A stretch of DNA of 45,148 bases, taken from the NCBI GenBank assembly GCA_024642465.1, contig JAHEBA010000019.1, forward strand, positions 1 to 45,148, read 5' to 3'. Source of the stretch: Alphaproteobacteria bacterium (GTDB taxonomy: Bacteria; Pseudomonadota; Alphaproteobacteria; Rhizobiales; Aestuariivirgaceae). This document shows, piece by piece, positions 12,413-20,169 of this stretch. Within the stretch, counting starts at the first letter, position 1. Each line of letters opens with the position of its first letter. The notes below the pieces were generated by a model, which did no database searches, had not been told where the DNA came from, and saw only the letters and a list, made by a program, of their open reading frames with translations. The translations under genes and the position numbers were made by a program.

Positions 12413-13567
12413 TTGCGCATCGCCATTACAGGAGCAGGCATTGCCGGGCTGGCCGCGGCCATTGCGCTGGCCAGCCGCGGCCACGAGGTGAGCGTGCACG
12501 AACAGGCCGGGCGTCTGGAAGCCATCGGCGCTGGGCTGCAACTGGGGCCAAACGCCGTGCGCGCCCTGCAGTCGCTGGGTGCGTGGGACGCAATGGCGCC
12601 ACGGGCCTGCGCCCCCGATGCCATCCTCGTTCATGACGCCCGCACCGGCGCCACCCGGTCGTCGCTGCCGCTGGGCAGCCGGTTCGAGGCCCGCTTCGGC
12701 GCACCCTACCGGGTGGCCCACCGGGCAGACCTGCTCAAGGCACTGGCTGACGCCGCCGCCACGCTGGACAACGTGAGCGTCGTGCACGGCCAGCGGCTGA
12801 CCGGGCTCGACCTGTCGGACCTTGCCGCACCACGCCTGCAGTTCAACGGCACGGCGCAAGCCTGCGACCTCGCTATCGGCGCCGACGGCGTGCGTTCGCT
12901 CATGCGCAAGTCGATCGCCCCTGGCATCGAGCCCCGCCAGACCGGCGACGTGCTCTACCGCGCCCTGTCGCCTGCCTCTGCCCTGCCGCCCGGCATGGAC
13001 CCCGATGCCGTGCACATGTTCCTCGGCGCCGGCGCCCATGCCGTCGCCTATCTGGTGTCCGGTGGCAAGCGGCTCAACATCGTTGCCTCGGTTGCCAGTG
13101 CAGCCCCGGTCGAAGGCTGGAATGCACTCGCCACGCGCGAGCAGGTACTCGCCGCATTCCCCGGCGCCTGCGAGGCACTTCATACCGTTCTGTCAGCGCG
13201 CGCTAACTGGCTGGCCTGGGCTGCCGCTGACCTCGAGCCCTTCAACGGCTGGTCGAAGGGACACGCGGTTCTGATCGGCGATGCTGCTCACGCCACCCTG
13301 CCCCATCTGGCGCAAGGCGCAGCCATGGCGCTGGAAGACGCGGTAGAACTCGCCGCGCAGCTTGGCGATGGTGAAGCCGTTCCCGCTTCCCTCGCCCGCT
13401 TCGAGGCGGCGCGCAAGGACCGCACCAGCCGCATCGTGCTTGGATCTCGCACCCAGGGGCGCATCTACAAGATGTCCGGCCCGGCAGCGATTGCCCGCAA
13501 CCTCGCCATGAAGCTGATGCCGCCATCGCGGCAGATCGAGCGCCTCGCCTGGATCTATGAAGGCTGA
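12413..13567 (+). CDS. FAD-dependent monooxygenase (salicylate hydroxylase/UbiH type)
   Basis: A 384-residue class A flavoprotein hydroxylase. The N-terminal dinucleotide motif ITGAGIAGLAAAIALASRGHEV binds FAD. The middle DG motif is CDLAIGADGVRSLMR, and the second FAD motif GHAVLIGDAAHATLPHLAQGAAMALEDAVEL is complete. Enzymes of this group insert one oxygen into aromatic acids using NAD(P)H; the substrate is not evident here. The start appears to be TTG 12413, since GGAGG lies 5 bases upstream and the coding match begins at that codon; the frame is open far upstream but there it overlaps the divergent aminotransferase. It is followed by the remnant of an unrelated vWA gene, so it is not in an obvious catabolic operon. 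Confidence 0.9.
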   Translation: MRIAITGAGIAGLAAAIALASRGHEVSVHEQAGRLEAIGAGLQLGPNAVRALQSLGAWDAMAPRACAPDAILVHDARTGATRSSLPLGSRFEARFGAPYRVAHRADLLKALADAAATLDNVSVVHGQRLTGLDLSDLAAPRLQFNGTAQACDLAIGADGVRSLMRKSIAPGIEPRQTGDVLYRALSPASALPPGMDPDAVHMFLGAGAHAVAYLVSGGKRLNIVASVASAAPVEGWNALATREQVLAAFPGACEALHTVLSARANWLAWAAADLEPFNGWSKGHAVLIGDAAHATLPHLAQGAAMALEDAVELAAQLGDGEAVPASLARFEAARKDRTSRIVLGSRTQGRIYKMSGPAAIARNLAMKLMPPSRQIERLAWIYEG

Positions 13568-13658
13568 CCGATCGCGGCAGATTTCTGCAGGTTCAACGTT
13601 TAACCCGAAGTTCACCAAATCTGTTGTCAGCTTTCTAAACTATCCACTGGTAGTCATC

Positions 13659-14195
13659 ATGCAGAGAATCCGGCTTCAGGTTGCAGAACGGGATTGCTGC
13701 GCCCAGCCGGTCGAACCGCTGACCACGGACACAGCCAAACTACTGGGCCGCATCGGTGGCCTCGTAGCCGGCGGCACCACCTACATTCCCGGCGGGCTAG
13801 CGTGGGGTTGGCGCACCCTGTCCGCCATTCCGCCGTTCTCCGAAGGGGTCAGCGCCACCGAGGCCGACCAGAAGAACATCCGCAAGTACGTGGTTCTCAT
13901 GACCGACGGCGACAACACGGTCCACAAGCTGCCAGGCAACCCGAAGCACACCAGCAAGGGTAATGCATCGCAGGCTGCCGACAAGCTGACGCTCGAACTG
14001 TGCGACCGGATAAAGGCCGACCAGATCACCATCTTCTCCATCGCCTTCAAGGTTACCAGCGGCAACACGCGCAGGATGCTGAGTAGCTGCGCCAGCAGCG
14101 GCGGCAACTACTATGACGCTGACGATCCGGCCCAGTTGAGCGCCGCGTTCAATGCCATCGGCGCCAAGGTGGCAGCGGTGCGCCTGTCGCAGTAG
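13659..14195 (+). pseudogene. C-terminal remnant of a TadG-like vWA protein
   Basis: An open frame whose protein matches only the C-terminal third of TadE/TadG-like pilus-assembly proteins carrying a von Willebrand A domain. Recognisable parts are QPVEPLTTD, GGTTYIPGGLAWGWRTLS, YVVLMTDGDNT and, near the end, SSCASSGGNYYDADDPAQLSAAFNAIG. The N-terminal membrane anchor, the pilin-like segment and the DxSxS metal-binding loop that should open the vWA domain are all missing. The frame is open from 13557, but the residues before about 13659 do not look like the family. No ribosome binding site stands out. The gene was probably cut at its 5' end by a deletion or rearrangement. Whether the 178-codon fragment is expressed is unknown. 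Confidence 0.7.
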
Positions 14196-14298
14196 GCCCG
14201 CATGGCGTGAAAAATGGCGTTCAATCCGATTGACTTGCGCAACGCTGCCTGCTCAGTGTGCGGCATCCACAAACCACGCCAATCGGAAGCCGCCACAC

Positions 14299-15612
14299 AT
14301 GACCCGTCTGCCCGCAATCCTGGAAAAACGCATCGCGGAATCAGGCCCGGTCAGGGTCGGCGTCATCGGTGCCGGCAAGTTCAGCTCGATGTTTTTGAAC
14401 CAGGTGCCGTTCTCGCCGCACCTGAAGGTCGTCGCCATCGCCGATCTCGATGTCGAACGTGCCCGCAAGGCCTGCCGCAACGTGGGCTGGAGCGAAGACT
14501 TCATCGCTGCAACCCGCTTCACCGATGACGGCATGTCGGTAATCTCGGACCCCACCGTGGAAGTGGTGATGGAGATCACCGGTTCGCCTGCCGCCGGTTG
14601 CGCCCATGCGCTGGCCGCCGCGCAACACGGCAAGCATATCGTCATGGTCAACGTCGAGGCCGACGTGCTGGCAGGTGCGGTGCTGGCCGCCGCCCACCGT
14701 TCCGCCGGCACCGTCTACTCGATGGCCTCCGGTGACCAGCCCGCACTTGTTTGCGAAATCGTCGACTGGGCGCGCACCTGCGGCCTCGAGGTGGTTTGCG
14801 CCGGCAAGGGCACCCGTTACCAGCCCGGCTTTCATGACGTAACGCCTGACGGCGTCTGGGACCAATACGGCCTCACCGCCGAACAGGCTGCCGCCGCCGG
14901 AATGAACTCGCAGATGTTCAACTCCTTCCTCGACGGCACCAAGTCCGCCATCGAAATGGCGGCCATCGCCAACGCCACCGGCCTGAACGCGCCCGAAAAC
15001 GGCCTGCGCTTTCCGGCCGTCGACGTCTACAACCTCCAGAACGTCCTCGTGCCCGAGGCCTCCGGCGGCATTCTCGACATGTCGGGAACGGTCGAAGTCA
15101 TCGCCTCGGAACGCCGCGGCGAGGCGCGCGAAATGCCCAACCACCTGCGCTGGGGCGTCTATGCCGTGTTCAAGGCACCCAACGAATACGCCCGCGCCTG
15201 CTTTGCCCAGTATGGCCTCGTCACCGATCAGTCCGGCTGGTACGCAGCGCTGTACCGCCCCTACCACCTGATCGGGCTGGAGCTTGGCGTGTCGGCCAGC
15301 AACGCCGTCATCCGCGGCGAGCCCACCGGCACCACCGCCGAGTGGCGCGGCGACGTCGTGGCCGTTGCCAAGAAAGACCTGAAGCCCGGCGACCGCCTTG
15401 ATGGTGAAGGCGGCTACTGCGCCTGGGGCCGGCTGATGCCCGCCGCCAGCTCCCATGCGAGGCGTGCCCTGCCCATAGGTCTTGCCCACGGCGTCGACGT
15501 CATCCGCCCGGTCGCGCACGGCAGCGTCATTACCTATGACGACGTCAGCGCCCTGCCGGACAACGCCGCGGCCCGCTGCCGCCAGGAACTGGAGAATTCC
15601 GCCAATTTCTGA
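14299..15612 (+). CDS. NAD(P)-binding oxidoreductase with C-terminal SAF domain
   Basis: A 437-residue protein with two parts. The N-terminal Rossmann domain (residues about 15-150) has VGVIGAGKFSSMFLNQV and is related to homoserine dehydrogenase/Gfo-Idh enzymes; the middle catalytic-like region includes FNSFLDGTKSAIEMAAIANATGL. The C-terminal ~100 residues form a SAF domain (KKDLKPGDRLDGEGG, HGSVITYDDVSALPD), a fold also found in antifreeze-like, FlgA and altronate dehydratase proteins. Proteins with this architecture are often annotated only as homoserine dehydrogenase-like, and several occur beside sugar-acid catabolism genes. Here there is no such neighbour. ATG 14299 gives a start 15 residues before the Rossmann strand; no strong ribosome binding site is seen. 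Substrate unknown. Confidence 0.85.
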   Translation: MTRLPAILEKRIAESGPVRVGVIGAGKFSSMFLNQVPFSPHLKVVAIADLDVERARKACRNVGWSEDFIAATRFTDDGMSVISDPTVEVVMEITGSPAAGCAHALAAAQHGKHIVMVNVEADVLAGAVLAAAHRSAGTVYSMASGDQPALVCEIVDWARTCGLEVVCAGKGTRYQPGFHDVTPDGVWDQYGLTAEQAAAAGMNSQMFNSFLDGTKSAIEMAAIANATGLNAPENGLRFPAVDVYNLQNVLVPEASGGILDMSGTVEVIASERRGEAREMPNHLRWGVYAVFKAPNEYARACFAQYGLVTDQSGWYAALYRPYHLIGLELGVSASNAVIRGEPTGTTAEWRGDVVAVAKKDLKPGDRLDGEGGYCAWGRLMPAASSHARRALPIGLAHGVDVIRPVAHGSVITYDDVSALPDNAAARCRQELENSANF

Positions 15613-15767
15613 GCCAACCCTCTGAAAGCGTTAACCTTTCATTAACCATATCGCCACCGGATTGTCACACAATGACCGTCCAGCGGGCGCCTTTCGGTAA
15701 TCTTTGCGCCCCTTTCCCGTGGCACAAATCCGGTTCATGAGGGGTTCTCTGGAACCGGGACGACGAC

Positions 15768-15977
15768 ATGATTGATTGCCGCCACAAGGATACTGGTGAG
15801 CTGTATGGCTTCGGCGCAACCGCGCACGGGGCCACGCATTGCATTCGCCGCCGCACCGCCGGACTGTTGTCGCTCGTCGCAGCCGCGCTCTGCATCGCGT
15901 TGATCGTGGTATTCGTGACGGCCATTCCGGCAGACCCGGCCGTGGCTGGCCACGCCATCACCAGCCTGATCCAGTAA
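15768..15977 (+). CDS. Possible small single-pass membrane protein
   Basis: A 69-codon open frame with one hydrophobic segment at about residues 31-53 (LLSLVAAALCIALIVVFVTAI) after three arginines, which predicts an N-in single-pass membrane protein. The N-terminal half is hydrophilic with His and Cys. No family is recognised and the ribosome binding site is weak. The antisense frames over this stretch are less protein-like. It stands alone between the SAF oxidoreductase and the M48 protease. Confidence 0.4.
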   Translation: MIDCRHKDTGELYGFGATAHGATHCIRRRTAGLLSLVAAALCIALIVVFVTAIPADPAVAGHAITSLIQ

Positions 15978-16005
15978 CCGCACCCACCACCTGAAAAGCC
16001 GGCAG

Positions 16006-16887
16006 TTACTGCCAGTAGGCCTGGGCCACGCGAACGTACTCGGAGGTATTGCGCGTCAGCCCCGACGTGTTCACGCCCTGATACCGCGAATGCACCATGG
16101 CGTTGATCTCCTCGGCCCGCTTCAGCCCTTCCGGATAGCCGTTGAACACATCGAAGATGCTCTTCTTCTGTGCTTCGGTCTCGATCAGGGCGGCAAAGCT
16201 GCGCGGCGCTTCGAACGGGTCGTAGCCCGCTCCCACGAAATAGCGGAATCCGATTCGGTCGGCCTCTTCTTCCTGGGCGCGGGTGTAGCTGTTGAGGCTT
16301 GTGTCGGCCAGCGCCTTCACGCCGGAACTCAGCCACGACACGCCGAGGCCGTCGTCGAATACCCGCTTGCCGAACGCCGTCACGCGGCGACTGAGCGATT
16401 GGCCGTCCTGTCCCTTTACCACATGCAGCGAGCGGTTGTGGGCCATTTCGTGCGCCAGCACCATGGCGATCTGGGCTTCGGTCCGCAGCCGTTGGATGAT
16501 CCCGGTGGTGACGAAGATATGGCCTCCGCCCGGGGTGAATGCGTTGGCATGCGGGCTGTCGATCAGGTAGACGCGGTAGAACAGGTTGCTGATGCCATGT
16601 TCGCGATTGGCCTGCAGCCGGTTGACGATGGCGTTGAGATAATTCTCCAGTTCGGTGTCGCTGGAGCGCGTCATCATGCCGAGCGCACGTTGTGCCAGCT
16701 CGTCGCCGATGCGCTGCTGCCGGTCCATGTCCGTGATCGCCGCCGGCCGGATGGTCATCTCGTCCGTACGGTCCATCCCGAGAACCGGAGCCTTGCCGCC
16801 GGTCTCGTCGAGCAGGCTGTAGTGGCCACAGGCCGAAAGGCCCAGGCACATCGCCAGTCCAACCGCTGCCCTTGCTGCCAGTTTCAT
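16006..16887 (-). CDS. M48 family zinc metalloprotease lipoprotein
   Basis: A 293-residue envelope protease of the BepA/YfgC-like M48 group. Starting at ATG 16887 it has a lipoprotein signal peptide (MKLAARAAVGLAM) with lipobox LSAC, so the mature protein is lipid-anchored at Cys20. The zinc site is HEMAH (HExxH) in AMVLAHEMAHNRSLHVV, with the third ligand Glu in RAQEEEADRIGFRYFVGAGYDP. PGGGHIFVTTGI is the conserved edge-strand segment before it. The frame is open 22 codons upstream, but that extension would bury the signal peptide. The C-terminal TPR repeats of BepA are absent. Likely role: degradation of misfolded outer-membrane or periplasmic proteins. Divergent from the TPR gene. Confidence 0.93.
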   Translation of the reverse strand: MKLAARAAVGLAMCLGLSACGHYSLLDETGGKAPVLGMDRTDEMTIRPAAITDMDRQQRIGDELAQRALGMMTRSSDTELENYLNAIVNRLQANREHGISNLFYRVYLIDSPHANAFTPGGGHIFVTTGIIQRLRTEAQIAMVLAHEMAHNRSLHVVKGQDGQSLSRRVTAFGKRVFDDGLGVSWLSSGVKALADTSLNSYTRAQEEEADRIGFRYFVGAGYDPFEAPRSFAALIETEAQKKSIFDVFNGYPEGLKRAEEINAMVHSRYQGVNTSGLTRNTSEYVRVAQAYWQ

Positions 16888-17187
16888 GCTCAAGCCGTCA
16901 GTTTCTGATCGGGAGGAAGGATGAAGTCTTCTCCAGCCTTCCTTGAACCGCAATGATACCGCGCATCAACTGGCGGCTCAACCAGTCAATCGCGCGCAAA
17001 GCCGGCTTGCCGTGCTGAAAACACAATGCCGTGATTTCTCTATAGAGACGGTGGAGCAGGGCCAGCGAAGCGCTGTATCATGGACCGAGTGAAAATCTTG
17101 AGGTCCGCAACCAGCTGCCCGCCTTTTGCGTTGCCTCACCAACTGGACGCTCGATTACACAATTTCCCATCTCATGGAGTTCACACG
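16888..17187. other. Divergent intergenic region, M48 protease / TPR gene
   Basis: 300 bases between two divergent starts. A 7-bp inverted repeat, AGGAAGG (16914-16920) and CCTTCCT (16937-16943), lies in the leader of the protease gene. TATAGA at 17041-17046 resembles a -10 box for the rightward gene, but no matching -35 is spaced correctly. No gene is seen. Confidence 0.3.
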
Positions 17188-17715
17188 ATGAAGTTTGCTG
17201 CCATTGCCATGACTGCCGCGATCGCCACTGCCTCCGCCGTGTCGATGGCCCATGCGGCCGGGTCCGACACGTCCTCTTCAACGCCCACCTGCAAGAAGGG
17301 TTATGTCTATTCGTCATCCAAGAAGAAGTGCGTGAAGCAGACCTCTGAAATCGTGCCGGACCGCTCGCTCAAGGCGCAAGGCTGGGCGCTCGCCCGCGCC
17401 GGCCAATATGAAGCAGCCATCGAACTGTTCCGCCTGGTGGCCGACAAGTCCGACCCCGAAGCCCTCAACGGCCTTGGCTTCTCCCACCGCAAGATGGGCA
17501 AGGTCGAGCAGGGCATCGGCTATTACGCCCGGGCGCTCGAGATCAATCCGGACTACGTGCTCGCCCGCGAATACCTCGGCGAAGGCTACGTGAAGATGGG
17601 ACGCGTGGACCTCGCCCGTGAGCAGCTCGCCGAAATCGGCAACCGCTGCGGCACCACCTGCGAGGAATACTTGTTGCTGGCCCAGGCCATCGATACCGGC
17701 AAGCCGATCTACTGA
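17188..17715 (+). CDS. Secreted tetratricopeptide-repeat protein
   Basis: A 175-residue exported protein. MKFAAIAMTAAIATASAVSMAHAA is a clear Sec signal peptide. A short mature N-terminus with two cysteines (TCKKGYVYSSSKKKCVKQ), which could form a disulfide loop, is followed by about three TPR units from residue 60 on (GWALARAGQYEAAIELF, NGLGFSHRKMGKVEQGIGYYARALEINPDY, REYLGEGYVKMGRVDLA). The C-terminus has another CGTTC pair. Start ATG 17188 is preceded by GGAG at 8 bases; an upstream in-frame ATG at 17080 would hide the signal peptide. The DUF1499 gene follows 11 bases after the stop, so the two are probably an operon. TPRs point to protein-protein contact in the periplasm; partner unknown. 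Confidence 0.9.
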   Translation: MKFAAIAMTAAIATASAVSMAHAAGSDTSSSTPTCKKGYVYSSSKKKCVKQTSEIVPDRSLKAQGWALARAGQYEAAIELFRLVADKSDPEALNGLGFSHRKMGKVEQGIGYYARALEINPDYVLAREYLGEGYVKMGRVDLAREQLAEIGNRCGTTCEEYLLLAQAIDTGKPIY

Positions 17716-17726
17716 ACCATCTTCCA

Positions 17727-18230
17727 ATGAAGTTTTTTGCAGCCGCCGCGATCTTCCTGGTCGCGGCGGTCATCGTTCTGGCGGGGCGCGAGCGCATCTG
17801 GGCCTATGCCTTCGGGCCCGCAGATCTGGGCCCGGTGGATTTTTCCACCCTCGCCCTGAAGGACACGCCCAACCAGTTCCTGATGTGCCCGCCCGGCAGA
17901 TGCGCCACATCGCCCCACGCGCCTTCGCCCGTCTTCGCCGTGAGCGAGCAGGACTTGCGCGCCGCCATCATCGGTTCATGGCCGAACATGGAGCGCACCA
18001 CCCTCGTTGCTGGAACAGCCGACCCGGATTCTGGCGAAATCCGCCTCGTCCAGTATTCGAGGTGGCTCGGCTTCCCCGACACCGTGTCGGTCCATACCTT
18101 CCCGCTGAACGCCAAAAGCTCCACGCTCACCGTCTATTCGCGCAGCCAGGTCGGCGAGTCCGATCTCGGCGTAAATCGCCGTCGCATCGAGGCTTGGCTC
18201 GCCATCCTGCCCGTTCCGTCAAACGATTGA
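17727..18230 (+). CDS. DUF1499 family membrane-anchored protein
   Basis: A 167-residue protein with an uncleaved N-terminal hydrophobic helix (residues about 4-19) and a periplasmic DUF1499 domain. Family marks are LKDTPNQFLMCPPGRC near 45-58, RWLGFPDTVSVHTFPL, and the highly conserved YSRSQVGESDLGVNRRRIEAWL near the C-terminus. Function is not known. The gene starts 11 bases after the TPR gene and is likely co-transcribed with it. The L,D-transpeptidase gene follows 128 bases later. Confidence 0.88.
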   Translation: MKFFAAAAIFLVAAVIVLAGRERIWAYAFGPADLGPVDFSTLALKDTPNQFLMCPPGRCATSPHAPSPVFAVSEQDLRAAIIGSWPNMERTTLVAGTADPDSGEIRLVQYSRWLGFPDTVSVHTFPLNAKSSTLTVYSRSQVGESDLGVNRRRIEAWLAILPVPSND

Positions 18231-18358
18231 CGCATTGCCTCCAACTTCAGGCCGAAAAGATCTCTTAATCCTAACAGAGTCTTAACCACGTTCAGCGCAA
18301 ACTGTCCTGAACTCCCGGCATACGTCCTGCCGGACCTGGATTAAATGGGAATACGGCG

Positions 18359-19183
18359 ATGAAGAACACGATCAGCAGACGCATATTCCTTGGCGGCGGC
18401 AGCGCGGCCACGCTGCTTGCCGCCTCCACCGGCGCCGCACGCGCTCAGGAATTCAGCATCGACGCCATCGACAACTGGCTGCGCCGCAACGGCGGCTATT
18501 CGCTCAACCCGATCCGCCCCGAAGATGCAACCGGCTCGGTCTCCCCGGCCAATGCCGACCCCTATGGAAACCGCGGCGGGCAACAACCCATGCCGCCCTC
18601 GCAGGCCTACGAGCCGCAGCAGCAACAGCAGGCCATCGCCCCGCGCCCGCCGCTGGAAAGCCTGATCGACTTCCCGATCGAACGCGTGCCCGACAGCAAG
18701 ATTAAGCCGCAGTTCCGCCGCCAGCTGGTCCAGTACAACGGCCCGGAATGGCCCGGCACCATCGTGGTCGACACCAAAAGCCGCCACCTCTACCTGATGC
18801 GCGACGGCGGCCAGGCCCTGCGCTTCGGCGTCGGCGTGGGGCGCGACGGGTTCCGCTGGCAGGGCGAGGCCTATGTGGGGCGCAAGGCCCGCTGGCCGCG
18901 CTGGACCCCGCCTGCCGAAATGGTCGCCCGCGACCCGCACGCAGCGCCCTGGGCCAACGGCATGCCGGGCGGCCCGGACAACCCGCTGGGCGCACGCGCG
19001 CTCTATCTGTTCGACATGACCGGAAAGGATACGCTCTACCGCATCCACGGCACCAACGACCCGTCCTCCATCGGCAAGGCCATGTCGTCGGGCTGCGTCC
19101 GCATGCTCAATCAGGACATCGACGAGCTCTACCGCCGCGTCCTCGTCGGCGCCCGCGTCGTCGTGCTCAACCACGGCACCTGA
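18359..19183 (+). CDS. L,D-transpeptidase (YkuD domain), Tat-type signal
   Basis: Periplasmic peptidoglycan-modifying enzyme that makes 3-3 cross-links or attaches proteins to peptidoglycan. The 274-residue protein begins with a twin-arginine-like signal (SRRIFLGGGSAATLLAA). A Pro/Gln-rich linker follows at about 75-100, then the YkuD domain from about residue 135 (GTIVVDTKSRHLYLMRDGG) to the end. The catalytic signature is complete: HGTNDPSSIGKAMSSGCVRM, with the His and the Cys nucleophile. Enzymes of this short type are numerous in Hyphomicrobiales, which rely heavily on L,D-cross-links. Convergent with the EamA gene; two hairpins lie between the stops. Confidence 0.94.
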   Translation: MKNTISRRIFLGGGSAATLLAASTGAARAQEFSIDAIDNWLRRNGGYSLNPIRPEDATGSVSPANADPYGNRGGQQPMPPSQAYEPQQQQQAIAPRPPLESLIDFPIERVPDSKIKPQFRRQLVQYNGPEWPGTIVVDTKSRHLYLMRDGGQALRFGVGVGRDGFRWQGEAYVGRKARWPRWTPPAEMVARDPHAAPWANGMPGGPDNPLGARALYLFDMTGKDTLYRIHGTNDPSSIGKAMSSGCVRMLNQDIDELYRRVLVGARVVVLNHGT

Positions 19184-19198
19184 CGTCTGATGCTCCGT

Positions 19199-19249
19199 GC
19201 CCCGGATTCATTCCGGGGCCCAGACTGGATCCCGGCACAAGGCCGGGAT
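19199..19249. terminator. Two tandem hairpins between convergent genes
   Basis: GCCCCGG (19199-19205) pairs with CCGGGGC (19213-19219), and ATCCCGG (19229-19235) with CCGGGAT (19243-19249). They lie exactly between the YkuD and EamA stops, so they can end transcripts from both sides. The ATCCCGG arm also belongs to the REP-like family seen at 24023 and 29764. Confidence 0.6.
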
Positions 19250-19257
19250 ACGAACTT

Positions 19258-20169
19258 CTACACCACCACCGGCCTCTTCTTCGGCTTCCGGTTCACCAGC
19301 ACGATGCCGATGCAGACGAGGGCGAGCGCGCCGACAAATTCCCACGTGATCGTCTCGCCCAGGATCAGCCAGCCGAAAGCCACCCCGAACAGCGGCGTCA
19401 GGAAGCCGAACGAGGCCATGTCGGAGGCCGGATAGACGGCCAGCACCCGGAACCACATCAGGAATCCGAAGGCCACCACCACCAGCACCTGAAACGCGAA
19501 CATCGCGCCGATGACCGGCGTGAACTCGCGCACCATCGGACCCGACAGCGCCGCCACCGGCAGCAGGATCACGCTCGATACCGCAAGCTGGTAAACGAGC
19601 TGCATTTCCGGCGATGACTTGTACAGCTTCGTCAGCCGCGCGGTCAGCGCGATACCCGCCCAGCACATTGCCCCGCCGATGCACATCAGGTCGCCGATGA
19701 AAGCCCACTCTGTCGCCGGGTGCTCGTTGTGGGCCAGCGCCCAGCCCACCCCGGCAAACGCCAGCCCCAACCCGGCCGCGCGCATCAGCGTCAGCCTTTC
19801 GCCGGGTATCGCGAAATGCGCCACCAGCGCCAGCCAGAACGGCATCGTGTAGAACAGCATGGTCGCGCGCGACACCGAGGTATAGTCGAACGCGGTGAAC
19901 ATCAGCATGAATTCGATGGAGAACAGGCTGCCGCACAGGATGCCCGGCATCAGGCTGCCATCGCTGACCGACAGCCGCTTGCGCGTCCACCACGCATACA
20001 GCAGCACCGGCCCCAGCGCGCACACCGAGCGCAATCCGGCCTGCGCAATCGGCGCCAGCCCGGCGTTGACCAGCTTCACCAGCACCTGGTTGATGCCCAT
20101 CAGGCCGGCAAACAGAACCAGCCAGAATCCGCCCGCCAGGTCGATCCTGTCCTTGCGTTGAACGCTCAC
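19258..20169 (-). CDS. EamA/DMT family transporter
   Basis: A 303-residue inner-membrane protein of the drug/metabolite transporter superfamily with ten predicted helices arranged as two EamA repeats (about residues 15-145 and 160-290). Family marks are RATMLFYTMPFWLALVAHFAIPGERLT in the first repeat and SFGFLTPLFGVAFGWLILGETIT in the second. Substrates in this family range from amino acids to nucleotides and cannot be told from sequence. The start is GTG 20169, which overlaps the stop of the RNA methyltransferase gene by 4 bases (GTGA), so translation is probably coupled. It is the last gene of a three-gene leftward operon containing another EamA gene. Confidence 0.9.
   Translation of the reverse strand: MSVQRKDRIDLAGGFWLVLFAGLMGINQVLVKLVNAGLAPIAQAGLRSVCALGPVLLYAWWTRKRLSVSDGSLMPGILCGSLFSIEFMLMFTAFDYTSVSRATMLFYTMPFWLALVAHFAIPGERLTLMRAAGLGLAFAGVGWALAHNEHPATEWAFIGDLMCIGGAMCWAGIALTARLTKLYKSSPEMQLVYQLAVSSVILLPVAALSGPMVREFTPVIGAMFAFQVLVVVAFGFLMWFRVLAVYPASDMASFGFLTPLFGVAFGWLILGETITWEFVGALALVCIGIVLVNRKPKKRPVVV

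Noticed and set aside
15631..15983. Leftward frames over the possible 69-codon membrane protein
   Set aside because: Arg/Gly/Gln-rich with no hydrophobic pattern; the rightward frame is the more protein-like, though still uncertain.
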